From: Shewanella decolorationis S12 | GTDB lineage: Bacteria > Pseudomonadota > Gammaproteobacteria > Enterobacterales > Shewanellaceae | Direction: 5' to 3' | Assembly: GCF_000485795.1 (NCBI RefSeq) | Contig: NZ_AXZL01000076.1 | Location: 310,001 to 374,000 of the forward strand | Length of the DNA stretch: 64,000 bases | Translations under genes and position numbers: made by a program | The notes under the pieces: generated by a model | Databases searched by the model: none | What the model saw: the letters and a program-made list of their open reading frames with translations, nothing else | What the model was told of the DNA's origin: nothing | In this document: positions 36,309 through 44,551 of the stretch, piece after piece | Layout of the letters: every line of letters starts with the position of its first letter | Numbering within the stretch: the first letter of the stretch is position 1

Positions 36309-37111
36309 TTATCTTTATGCCAAAAGATTTGATGTTGAAGAGGTGGCGGTAATGCGCCAAACCATTTTTGATAGAGTCGAGTAAAATCCCCCGACTCTTT
36401 AAGCTTTTCTAGCTCAGCTTGCCAGCGTTGAACCATATCCGTAGACGTCCCCTTAGAGAAAGCAAGGTAGAGATTAACCTCAGACACGACATAAACGGGT
36501 CGAACATCTTCAAGTCTCGCCCCAACCTCCTCGAGTATATGTTTTACGGCCAAATCAGCCTGACACCAAAAGCGCACCCGTGAAAATAATAGCTGTTTAG
36601 CCGATTGCTGTGGAAAACTCGCTACTAATAAAGAGGTTACACCTTGCTGCTGTAATAACTGTGCGCCTACAGACTCACGATAAACACCGACAATTCCCGC
36701 CGCACTGACATCTGCCAACTGTTTAATACTGATGGGATCCTCAGCCTTGGCGTAGAGGGTGATTTTGCTGGTCGCAATAGGACCAATAAAATCGAAATGG
36801 GCTTCCCGCTCATCGCTAATGGAGGTGGCAAACAACAATATATTTGGCGCCGAGTTAGCAATCGCGTAAGCCCGCGCCCAAGGTAAAATTTCAATTTTCT
36901 CTTGCTGACCAATTCGTGCCTGTAACTGATTAACCAGCTCCACACCAAAGCCTGTTGGTACGCCATCTTGCTCGAAGCTCATGGGTGGCCAAGCTTCTGT
37001 GACTAAACGAACAGGTTCAGTTACAGCAAAACTCCCGCCGACATAAACCAATAGGCCCACACAAAACAATAGGCGATAGCAGTGTTTACTAAAGGTAGGC
37101 AACATGGGCAA
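36305..37111 (-). CDS. Orphan periplasmic solute-binding protein (SBP_bac_3)
   Basis: This 268-residue protein has a signal peptide (cleavage near SFAVTE) and the family-3 binding fold (RLVTEAWPPMSFEQDGVPTG, GVELVNQLQARIG, ending FTRLYQKWFG). Such proteins bind amino acids or similar small molecules. No ABC permease or ATPase gene is near, so it may feed a distant transporter or act as a sensor. The gene converges on the GGDEF gene, with a 4-nt tail-to-tail overlap. Confidence 0.82.
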   Translation of the reverse strand: MPMLPTFSKHCYRLLFCVGLLVYVGGSFAVTEPVRLVTEAWPPMSFEQDGVPTGFGVELVNQLQARIGQQEKIEILPWARAYAIANSAPNILLFATSISDEREAHFDFIGPIATSKITLYAKAEDPISIKQLADVSAAGIVGVYRESVGAQLLQQQGVTSLLVASFPQQSAKQLLFSRVRFWCQADLAVKHILEEVGARLEDVRPVYVVSEVNLYLAFSKGTSTDMVQRWQAELEKLKESGDFTRLYQKWFGALPPPLQHQIFWHKDN

Positions 37112-37268
37112 GGCCGAAGGGGAAAGTTAATCTTAATCATAGATCTAATTTACACACAGAAGAAAGCAACAATTTCGGTTTGGCTTAAATCCCCTAAACA
37201 CTAAACTCGTCCGCTGCGACTTAAAACTGCTATCATAGAGCCATCCTATTAAGCCCAATGCCGTTTCC

Positions 37269-38450
37269 ATGTCGACCACAGTAACCTCTCCCGCCAATAT
37301 TCCCGACGCCGCAACACTTAGTCGTCTTGCCATGCAAATCAAGACTTGGGGAAAGGCGCTCGGTTTTGCCCAAATAGGGATTTGCGACACCGACTTAACT
37401 GCGGAAGAAGTCAAATTACAGGCTTGGCTGGATAAAGGCTATCACGGGGAAATGGGCTACATGGAGACCCATGGCATGATGCGCGCTCGCCCCCACGAGT
37501 TGCACCCAGGCACAGTTCGAGTGATTTCAGCACGGATGGATTATCTACCGCCAGAAGCAGGTTTTGCCACTAACTTAGCCTCGCCGAATATGGGCTATAT
37601 CTCGCGTTACGCGGGTGGTAGGGATTACCACAAACTCATCCGTGCCCGCTTAAAAAAACTGGGGGATCAAATCAGTAGCGAGCTTGTCTCTCTCGGGTTC
37701 GATGCTGCCGACTTTAGACCCTTTGTCGATTCTGCCCCTGTGCTGGAACGTCCACTCGCCGAAAAAGCTGGCATAGGCTGGACGGGTAAGCACTCACTTA
37801 TCCTTAATTACGATGCGGGCAGTTGGTTCTTCCTCGGGGAATTGCTGATCAACCTCCCTTTACCCGTAGACATTCCTATCCAGGAAGACTGCAACACCTG
37901 CGTGGCCTGCATCACCTCCTGCCCAACAGGCGCTATCGTCGAGCCTTATACCGTGGATGCACGGCGCTGTATTTCTTATCTAACCATCGAATTGCAGGGC
38001 GCTATTCCAGAGGAGTTTCGCCCTTTGATGGGAAATCGCATTTACGGTTGTGATGATTGTCAGTTGGTATGCCCAGTCAATCGCGAGGCGCCGCTGACTC
38101 AGGAGAGTGACTTCCACATTCGGCCTAAACTCAAACAACCTGAACTGCTTACCTTGTTTGCCTGGAGCGAAACCGAGTTTCTCAAACAGACCGAAGGCAG
38201 CGCCATTCGCCGTATTGGTCATCAGCGCTGGCTACGCAATATCGCCGTTGCCCTAGGCAATGCGCCAAGTTCGCCGCAAATCATCACCGCCCTCGAGCAA
38301 CGTAAAGCCCAAGCGGATGTCGATGATATGGTGAAAGAACATATCGATTGGGCCCTAGCGCAGCAACACTCAAGAAGCTCACCAGCCAATAACCGTAAAA
38401 CTGAGCGACTAGTTCGGGTCATTCAAAAAGGCCTACCAAGGGATGCCTAG
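37269..38450 (+). CDS. queG: Epoxyqueuosine reductase
   Basis: This 393-residue cobalamin-dependent iron-sulfur enzyme carries out the last step of queuosine formation in tRNA wobble position 34. Two ferredoxin-type cluster motifs are visible (CNTCVACITSCPTGAI and CDDCQLVCPVN), and the N-terminal cobalamin-binding domain contains YMETHGMMRARPHELHPGTV. Length and order match QueG. It is monocistronic and divergent from the solute-binding gene. Confidence 0.95.
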   Translation: MSTTVTSPANIPDAATLSRLAMQIKTWGKALGFAQIGICDTDLTAEEVKLQAWLDKGYHGEMGYMETHGMMRARPHELHPGTVRVISARMDYLPPEAGFATNLASPNMGYISRYAGGRDYHKLIRARLKKLGDQISSELVSLGFDAADFRPFVDSAPVLERPLAEKAGIGWTGKHSLILNYDAGSWFFLGELLINLPLPVDIPIQEDCNTCVACITSCPTGAIVEPYTVDARRCISYLTIELQGAIPEEFRPLMGNRIYGCDDCQLVCPVNREAPLTQESDFHIRPKLKQPELLTLFAWSETEFLKQTEGSAIRRIGHQRWLRNIAVALGNAPSSPQIITALEQRKAQADVDDMVKEHIDWALAQQHSRSSPANNRKTERLVRVIQKGLPRDA

Positions 38451-38467
38451 CATCTTAGCTTAATGCC

Positions 38468-39247
38468 TTAATTCATACTGGCAACAATCACTTGTGTGGC
38501 ATCAAAACAGGCAAAACAGGGCTCGCCTACTTTGAGCGTTTGAATATCGGCCAATGGCATCACCGAATAGATAATATCTTTACCGCCAATTTCTATCGCT
38601 AACTCAGCCTTATCGGCCAGTTCACTCACACTCAGTAAGTGCCCACTAACGCAATTTTGCCCCGCGCTCTGGCAGGCCTCACGACTAGCCGTCACTGCGG
38701 GCGCCTTAAACAACAATAAAATCGATTGATTAAGCGCTAACTGCAGACGCTCAAAACTCGCATGGGTCACTGAGATTTGGATCTGCTGCCCTCCCGCCAA
38801 CGTCACTTTCAGGCTGTCATTCAAGCCGAGCGGTTCAATGCTATGGATACGAGCGGTTAACTGGTTGCGGGCGCTAGTTTTAAGGGAGAAATGCGCCATC
38901 ACATCTAACAAACTGTGCATATCGACTGAATCATCCAGCAGCGCCGACAGCGCCATTTCCTGCACCTGCGAGGTAATGGAATACACCTTAAGTAAACGCT
39001 CACCAAACTCGGTCAGTTTGGCGCCGCCACCGCCCTTACCGCCCTTTTCGCTGCTGACGACAGGCTCGGGCATAGTGGTGTTCATCTCGTTTATCGCATC
39101 CCATGCGGCCTTATAGCTGATCCCCGCCAACTTAGCGCCCTGGCTGATAGACCCAGTATTAGCCACTTGGCGCAGCAAAGCTATCCGCCGAGGATTGGCG
39201 AAGGGTTTGTCCCCCAATGACAGTGTCAGTAGTGCGTGTAAGTCCAT
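38468..39247 (-). CDS. modE: Molybdate-responsive regulator ModE
   Basis: This 259-residue protein has an N-terminal winged helix (ANPRRIALLRQVANTGSISQ, then AKLAGISYKAAWDAINEMN). A glycine-rich wing follows (GGKGGGGAKLTEFG), and then two C-terminal molybdate-binding TOBE domains with SARNQLTARI and NCVSGHLL. When loaded with molybdate it represses modABC. It is divergent from modA, and its operator lies at 39398-39425. Confidence 0.95.
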   Translation of the reverse strand: MDLHALLTLSLGDKPFANPRRIALLRQVANTGSISQGAKLAGISYKAAWDAINEMNTTMPEPVVSSEKGGKGGGGAKLTEFGERLLKVYSITSQVQEMALSALLDDSVDMHSLLDVMAHFSLKTSARNQLTARIHSIEPLGLNDSLKVTLAGGQQIQISVTHASFERLQLALNQSILLLFKAPAVTASREACQSAGQNCVSGHLLSVSELADKAELAIEIGGKDIIYSVMPLADIQTLKVGEPCFACFDATQVIVASMN

Positions 39248-39397
39248 GTTCCTGCGCGCCTAAACTTAAGTGAATGTTATTCTCCCTGATCAATCTTGAG
39301 ATACCAATACGCACAGTCGGAAATATCCACCAAGGTATTGCTGTTTTGGCAGATAAATCGAGCAGAGATCACTAATTTACACATCGGGGCTTGAATG

Positions 39398-39425
39398 ATC
39401 GATATATAGATTGGTATATAACGAT
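39398..39425 (+). promoter_or_regulatory. ModE operator
   Basis: ATCGATATATA (39398-39408), 6-nt spacer, TATATAACGAT (39415-39425). The arms are inverted repeats with one mismatch and match the E. coli ModE box. The site lies 24 nt upstream of the modA start, placed to block its promoter. Confidence 0.9.
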
Positions 39426-39449
39426 CACTTTTTATCACGGAGGAACACC

Positions 39450-40235
39450 ATGAGCTCGCTCAAACACTTTTTACGCTTTACCACAGCCTCAGTCGTTGGC
39501 TTAGCCCTCAGTTGCAGTGTCACCTTTGCCGCAGACAAAGAGCAAGTGACTGTTTTTGCTGCCGCATCCCTCACGAATGCGCTGAATGAGATTGGCCAGC
39601 TGTATGAGAAAGAACATCAAACGAAAGTGATTTTCTCCTATGCCTCCTCCTCAACACTCGCCAAACAAATCGCTAATGGTGCGCCTGCCGATCTGTTTAT
39701 CTCCGCAAACCAAAAATGGATGGATTACCTTGTCGATGCCAAGGCGGTGAATGCCGATAGCCGTATTACCCTGTTAAAAAATACCTTAGTGTTGATTGCC
39801 GAAAAAAATAGCCCTGTAGACCAAGTCACCCTAAACAGTGATTGGGATATTAAGGCCGCGGTCAATGGCAGCCGTTTAGCGGTAGGAGACCCTGACCATG
39901 TCCCAGCCGGACAATACGCCAAGCAAGCACTTGAAAACCTGAATCTTTGGAAAACCGCCGAGCCACTGCTAGCGAGAGCAAACAATGTCCGCGCCGCTTT
40001 AGCATTGGTAGAACAGGGCGAAGCCCCACTCGGTATCGTCTATTCAACCGATGCCAAAGTAGCGCAAAAGATTAAAATTGTGGCAACCTTCCCTGCCACT
40101 AGCTATAGCCCGATTGAATATCCCAGCGCCTTAACGAAACAGGAATCCACCGCCAGCGCTAAGGACTTTAATCAATACCTTCAAAGCTCAAGTGCAACAG
40201 CAGTATTTGAAAAATATGGTTTTGGAGTGAACTAG
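39450..40235 (+). CDS. modA: Molybdate ABC transporter, binding protein
   Basis: This 261-residue periplasmic protein has a signal peptide (cleavage near TFAAD). Molybdate-binding segments are VTVFAAASLTNALNEI, FSYASSSTLAKQI and GAPADLFISANQKWMD. The start is the ATG at 39450 with CGGAGGAA just upstream; the frame is open from a TTG at 39411, but that lies within the operator. It overlaps modB by one base. Confidence 0.96.
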   Translation: MSSLKHFLRFTTASVVGLALSCSVTFAADKEQVTVFAAASLTNALNEIGQLYEKEHQTKVIFSYASSSTLAKQIANGAPADLFISANQKWMDYLVDAKAVNADSRITLLKNTLVLIAEKNSPVDQVTLNSDWDIKAAVNGSRLAVGDPDHVPAGQYAKQALENLNLWKTAEPLLARANNVRAALALVEQGEAPLGIVYSTDAKVAQKIKIVATFPATSYSPIEYPSALTKQESTASAKDFNQYLQSSSATAVFEKYGFGVN

Positions 40236-40972
40236 TGCTGAGTGATGTGTTATTCAGTGGCTCGCTGTTTGACGGGCCACTCCTCAGCGAATACGAAACC
40301 GCCGCGCTACTGCTGAGCCTCAAAGTCTCAGCGGTTGCCGTGCTGGCCAGCTTACCCTTAGGCATTTTATGCGCTTGGTTGCTGGCACGCGTTGAGTTTC
40401 CCGGTAAGGCTATCTTCGACAGTCTCCTGCATCTCCCACTGGTGTTACCGCCGGTGGTGGTGGGTTACCTACTGCTCATCAGCATGGGGCGCCAGGGCGT
40501 AATCGGGCAATGGCTCTATAACTGGTTTGGCATAAGTTTTAGCTTTAGCTGGCGCGGCGCGGCACTCGCCGCTGCAGTGGTCTCCTTTCCTTTGATGGTC
40601 AGAGCCATACGTCAATCCTTCGAAACCGTCGATATTCGCCTCGAACAGGCGGCGCGCACCTTGGGAAGTAGTCGCTGGCGAGTATTTTTGACCATCACAT
40701 TGCCGCTCACCTCGCCCGGAATAGTGTCGGGAATGATCATCGCCTTTGCCCGCAGCCTTGGGGAATTTGGCTCGACCATCACCTTCGTCTCCAATATTCC
40801 CGGCGAAACTCGCACCATTCCGCTGGCCATGTATTCCTTTATCGAAACACCGGGGGCGGAATATCAGGCGATGCGCCTATGTATCATCTCGATAGTGATA
40901 GCGCTGGCCTCCTTACTCGCCTCCCAATGGCTCACTAAAAAGGCCCTCAAAAGAACGGCAAGTGTATGTTAA
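40235..40972 (+). CDS. modB: Molybdate ABC transporter, permease
   Basis: This 245-residue inner-membrane protein has five to six helices and the permease EAA loop (EQAARTLGSSRWRVFLTITLP). The GTG start overlaps the modA stop, and its 3' end overlaps modC by seven bases, so translation is coupled through the whole operon. Confidence 0.95.
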   Translation: MLSDVLFSGSLFDGPLLSEYETAALLLSLKVSAVAVLASLPLGILCAWLLARVEFPGKAIFDSLLHLPLVLPPVVVGYLLLISMGRQGVIGQWLYNWFGISFSFSWRGAALAAAVVSFPLMVRAIRQSFETVDIRLEQAARTLGSSRWRVFLTITLPLTSPGIVSGMIIAFARSLGEFGSTITFVSNIPGETRTIPLAMYSFIETPGAEYQAMRLCIISIVIALASLLASQWLTKKALKRTASVC

Positions 40973-42051
40973 ACATCAATATTGAAAAACAGCTCGGCCA
41001 ACTGCAACTTAAGGTGAACACTCAATTGCCGTTACAGGGCGTCACCGCCGTATTCGGCCGTTCGGGAGCGGGCAAAACCTCCTTAGTGAATTTACTTGGC
41101 GGATTAACCACACCGGATAAAGGCGAGATTAGCCTTGGCGACACACTATTGTTTAAACATAAAACCGTTAATCTGCCCCCTGAAAAACGCCAGATTGGCT
41201 ATGTCTTTCAAGAAGCGAGGTTATTCCCCCATTACAGTGTGAAGGGCAATCTCACCTATGGAATGCGCCATAAAGCACCTGAATTATTCAACAAAGTGGT
41301 CTCGCTACTGGGCATAGAAAAACTCTTAAGCCGCTATCCCAACACGCTCTCTGGCGGTGAAAAACAACGGGTCGCTATTGGCCGAGCCCTGCTCACCTCG
41401 CCGCAGATGTTATTGATGGATGAGCCCTTAGCCTCCCTCGATTTACCTCGAAAACGCGAATTGCTGCCTTATCTACAAACCCTAGCGCAGGAATTGAAGC
41501 TGCCGATCGTCTATGTCAGCCACAGCTTGGATGAAATCCTGCAACTCGCCGACCATATGCTGGTGTTGCATCAAGGAAAAATGATCGCCCAAGGACCACT
41601 AACACAGGTATGGAATAGTGAACAAATGCGCCCCTGGGTGCCATTGCAGGAATTAAGTTCACTGCTGAGCGCCAGAATCGCCGACAGACATCCCGATTAT
41701 CCAATGACTAGACTGTTGATGGATGATGGCAATCAGCTCTGGGTCAGCGGCCAACTGCCGCCCACCCATAAACAGTTAAAGGTGCGCATTCAAGCGAACC
41801 ATGTTTCGGTTTGCACTGAGGAACCTAAAGGCTCGAGTATCCGTAACTTACTACAAGGAAAAATAAAAGAGCTCTACCCCAGCGATAATGGCGAGCAAAT
41901 TCAACTTAAAATTGCCCTAGGTAAAGACGAATTGTGGGCCAACATCACCCCATGGGCTTGTGACGAGTTACAACTGACTCCAGGAAAAGACATTTATGCT
42001 CAAATTAAAGGCGTAACTATGACGCAGATGGATATTGCTGAGTCCCACTGA
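40966..42051 (+). CDS. modC: Molybdate ABC transporter, ATPase
   Basis: This 361-residue ATPase has Walker A (GRSGAGKTSL), signature LSGGEKQRVAIGRAL, Walker B (LLMDEPLASLD) and H-loop (YVSHSLDE). A C-terminal TOBE molybdate-sensing domain from about residue 295 carries SSIRNLLQGKIKELYP. It powers import of molybdate for molybdenum-cofactor enzymes. Last gene of modABC. Confidence 0.96.
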   Translation: MLNINIEKQLGQLQLKVNTQLPLQGVTAVFGRSGAGKTSLVNLLGGLTTPDKGEISLGDTLLFKHKTVNLPPEKRQIGYVFQEARLFPHYSVKGNLTYGMRHKAPELFNKVVSLLGIEKLLSRYPNTLSGGEKQRVAIGRALLTSPQMLLMDEPLASLDLPRKRELLPYLQTLAQELKLPIVYVSHSLDEILQLADHMLVLHQGKMIAQGPLTQVWNSEQMRPWVPLQELSSLLSARIADRHPDYPMTRLLMDDGNQLWVSGQLPPTHKQLKVRIQANHVSVCTEEPKGSSIRNLLQGKIKELYPSDNGEQIQLKIALGKDELWANITPWACDELQLTPGKDIYAQIKGVTMTQMDIAESH

Positions 42052-42127
42052 GTTGAAAAGGTAGTCTGAATTCGATGCAAGGACCCAACCAACCTACGGT
42101 CCTAACTTGGTGTCGACGTGTAATTCA

Positions 42128-42694
42128 TCAATGTTGCGGTTGACAGAATGACACCTTAGAGGCATTTGTAATAAGTTTTTCGACATGTTGAACCAAAGAA
42201 AGCGCTTCTTCGTCTCGATAGAAGGACCTAATCTTTACTTTTACACCATCCGGCATTCTCATCGTAACAATTGCTGAATCGTAAGCAGTGTTAGCTTCTA
42301 GTTCGATTTTGTATATCTGCAAATTGGAAAGAGGGTAGCAGGTCAACCTGTTGCGAAACGGAGACCTCCGAAGGAGAATTACCTCGCTGGTTCTCGCATT
42401 TAGCGCCAAATCGACAGCATCACCAAATAACGCGAACCATAATACCATACCAGAAAAACTAAGCGGAACGACCAAAAAGCCCAAAGTCGCGAACATCGTT
42501 CCAAAGACCGGAGGACTCGCCCAGTCGACTAATCGCACGTGTTCCAAATAAAGGTGAATGAACGGAACACATAACAGGAACCAAGGAAGCAGGAAAAGGC
42601 GAATCCAGAATGGATACCTGCGTATGTATCGAATCCCATTTTCGTCCGATACGATAGTTTCTTCAGCTTTTGCTAAACAAATCTGATTTGCCAT
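42128..42694 (-). CDS. Hypothetical two-helix membrane protein
   Basis: This 188-residue protein has two hydrophobic helices (about residues 30-50 and 66-92). A soluble C-terminal part with beta-strands follows (TSEVILLRRSPF, CYPLSNLQIYKIEL). The layout resembles small membrane proteins with a PH-like cytoplasmic domain, but no family is recognised with confidence. It lies at the left edge of a low-coding accessory patch. Confidence 0.55.
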   Translation of the reverse strand: MANQICLAKAEETIVSDENGIRYIRRYPFWIRLFLLPWFLLCVPFIHLYLEHVRLVDWASPPVFGTMFATLGFLVVPLSFSGMVLWFALFGDAVDLALNARTSEVILLRRSPFRNRLTCYPLSNLQIYKIELEANTAYDSAIVTMRMPDGVKVKIRSFYRDEEALSLVQHVEKLITNASKVSFCQPQH

Positions 42695-43193
42695 CCACTA
42701 GGACTCCAATTTTTTAGTAATCTTCTAACCGCAATGAAGCAACTGTTTTCATGAGCAAAAAGAGCTAACAGGCAATGGCATCCTCGCATAAGGCAAACCA
42801 GGCAATATCAACGAGAGCTGATTTAAAAACCTGAACATTCCCTGGGCATCAGTAAAAATCTCAAAACTTACCGTTATTTTTACTGATGCCCACAAGCTTA
42901 TAATTGCGAATGATTCGGTCCACACAGAAAAATGCTCGCCGCACAAGGGTAACAGCCATGAGAACAGTGAGCATCCTCAACACTAATCTAACTTTTGCGA
43001 AGGCCAGCATACCAACCTACTTTTTAAAGCTGACCCCAAGCATAGCCGGAAGTTGACTACAGCAATATTAAAGAATGGACGCAGTTAACCATCCTAACAA
43101 TAATAAACAGTAGCGGTTCTAAATATCCCTTGAACGGAACAACATGTGTGGCGATGTGGGATATTGGGAGCCCCCTACTACCCGATTATCTGT
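42695..43193. other. 499-nt non-coding stretch with a long hairpin
   Basis: No credible gene was seen. It contains the 17-bp inverted repeat listed at 42843-42892. The rest is AT-rich and shows no recognisable promoter array or RNA gene. Confidence 0.4.
42843..42892. repeat. 17-bp inverted repeat with 16-nt loop
   Basis: TGGGCATCAGTAAAAAT (42843-42859) pairs perfectly with 42876-42892. There is no T-run on either strand beyond the stem and no gene immediately beside it, so it is not an obvious terminator. It may be the end of a lost mobile element or a structured RNA. Confidence 0.6.
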
Positions 43194-43607
43194 TTAGCCT
43201 TCATCTTGAAAATGCGCAAATACTTCGGCACCAGTCATATTGTGTGTTTGGTTACTGAATGCATAATATTCAGGCTTTTCATCAATGAATATTTGGTGGG
43301 TAAACTTAAAATCGTTATCAGTTTTTAGCAAACCAATAGGAAGATGGTACTGATTAGCAGGCTTAAGGTAGTAAAACAAATGTGTCCCACATTTTGTACA
43401 AAAACCCCTTTCCGCCCAATCTGATGATGAATACCTTGTGACACTTTTTTCATCAGATATTTTTACAGAATCAGCGCAGTCGATTGATAGCATTGGACCA
43501 CCAGCCCAATTGCGACACATATTACAGTGGCATGCCGCTATCTCGTTACTGGAATACTCAACCTCTAAAACGACTGAACCACACAAGCATTTACCATGAC
43601 CCTTCAT
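43194..43607 (-). CDS. GFA-family (formaldehyde-activating-like) zinc protein
   Basis: This 137-residue protein has the conserved zinc cysteines of the GFA fold: GKCLCGSV, CHCNMCRNWAG and CTKCGTHLFY. Members bind zinc and sometimes thiols; most have no proven formaldehyde role. The ORF opens upstream to 43649, but the ATG at 43607 directly follows GGGAGGAACT and fits the family start (MKGHGKCLCG). It is AT-richer than the chromosomal core and sits alone in an accessory patch. Confidence 0.88.
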   Translation of the reverse strand: MKGHGKCLCGSVVLEVEYSSNEIAACHCNMCRNWAGGPMLSIDCADSVKISDEKSVTRYSSSDWAERGFCTKCGTHLFYYLKPANQYHLPIGLLKTDNDFKFTHQIFIDEKPEYYAFSNQTHNMTGAEVFAHFQDEG

Positions 43608-43907
43608 AGTTCCTCCCGTACTTTTTAGATGAGTAGTACACTTTATCAACTAACGCAGCTATGGGTGCACTATTTCTAGACTACACTCAGCGACAAAGGA
43701 GCACAAGGTCAGTATTTACTTGATTTTGAAGTCAAATCCAGAAGTTGTTATGGACTATAAAGAGGTAAGTTCACCAGCGGTTATTATTAATGAAAGTTTA
43801 GTGCATTGGGCTCTATTCCCCAATCACACATGATCGAGTCGTGGCTAAACCGTGATATGAATCTAACAAAAATTGAAATGTTTGGTATTAATAAAACTGA
43901 GATCGGT

Positions 43908-44225
43908 TTAACGGACCATAACTGCAATAGCATTAAACTCCGCGTTAGTAATGTTCAGTTGTGGCTTATTGTCTTTCAATTGATAGGCGATAAGTTACTT
44001 AATCATAATGAGCATAAAGCCATGTACGCTGCAGTGTCTGGAGTCTTCTATCTGTGAGATATTTTTTAACTGGTCGTTGATAGTTTCTATGATAAAACGT
44101 CTCGACAGCATCGCTCTATCCCACAACTACGTCACTTTTGCTTTCACATTCTTACGCACGTTTGTCACCAGTGTGAGGCCTTTCTCTAGCAATTCACTAG
44201 GCAGCGTTTTATTGAATACTGAATT
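43908..44225 (-). pseudogene. Degenerate 3' end of an IS982-type transposase gene
   Basis: One minus-strand frame reads LPSELLEKGLTLVTNVRKN, then AMLSRRFIIETINDQLKNI and SQIEDSRHCSVHGFML, then LIAYQLKDNKPQLNITNAE. These match the C-terminal catalytic region of IS982-family transposases (conserved RRxxIETxNDQLKNISQIE-RH block). In-frame stops at 44127-44129 (TAG) and 43995-43997 (TAA) disrupt it, and the 5' two-thirds is missing; the frame ends at 43908-43910. A dead remnant next to the tRNA-Leu gene. Confidence 0.75.
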
Positions 44226-44233
44226 TTAGGTAC

Positions 44234-44260
44234 AAAAAAACCGACTCTAGGTCGGTTTTA
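44234..44260 (-). terminator. Terminator of tRNA-Leu
   Basis: On the minus strand, stem AAACCGAC/GTCGGTTT with a 5-nt loop, followed by a run of seven T. Confidence 0.88.
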
Positions 44261-44276
44261 GTCCCTTTAATAGGGA

Positions 44277-44363
44277 TGGTACCAGAGGACGGACTCGAAC
44301 CGTCACGCTTTTAAGGGCGGCGGATTTTGAATCCGCTGTGTCTACCGATTTCACCACTCTGGC
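44277..44363 (-). tRNA. tRNA-Leu (anticodon CAA)
   Basis: An 87-nt gene read on the minus strand. The acceptor is GCCAGAG/CTCTGGT (one G-U pair), the D-arm is GGTGAAATCGGTAGACAC, and the anticodon stem GCGGA/TCCGC has loop TTCAAAA (CAA at 44327-44329). A long variable arm (class II) and T-arm GACGG-TTCGAGT-CCGTC follow, and CCA is encoded. It closely follows E. coli tRNA-Leu(CAA) and decodes UUG. Confidence 0.97.
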
Positions 44364-44551
44364 ATCAAGATTTAGAGCTAACAAAAACAAGTAGCTGGCT
44401 CTAAGTGCTGGGAATTATACCTTTGCCTTTGACAATGGCAAGCCCTTTTGAAAGGCTGGGTGGCAAATTAGTTTTAACCGCTCAAAAATCAGTCTTATAT
44501 AGGGTTACAGCCCTACATAGCTCGATAAGAATACATTTATCACGCCTGATT

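Noticed and set aside
42749..42946. 65-codon minus-strand ORF near the GFA gene
   Set aside because: Contains the 17-bp inverted repeat, has no SD and no recognisable sequence.
43806..44229. Two short plus-strand ORFs
   Set aside because: They overlap, or read through antisense, the IS982-type transposase remnant, which explains this sequence better.
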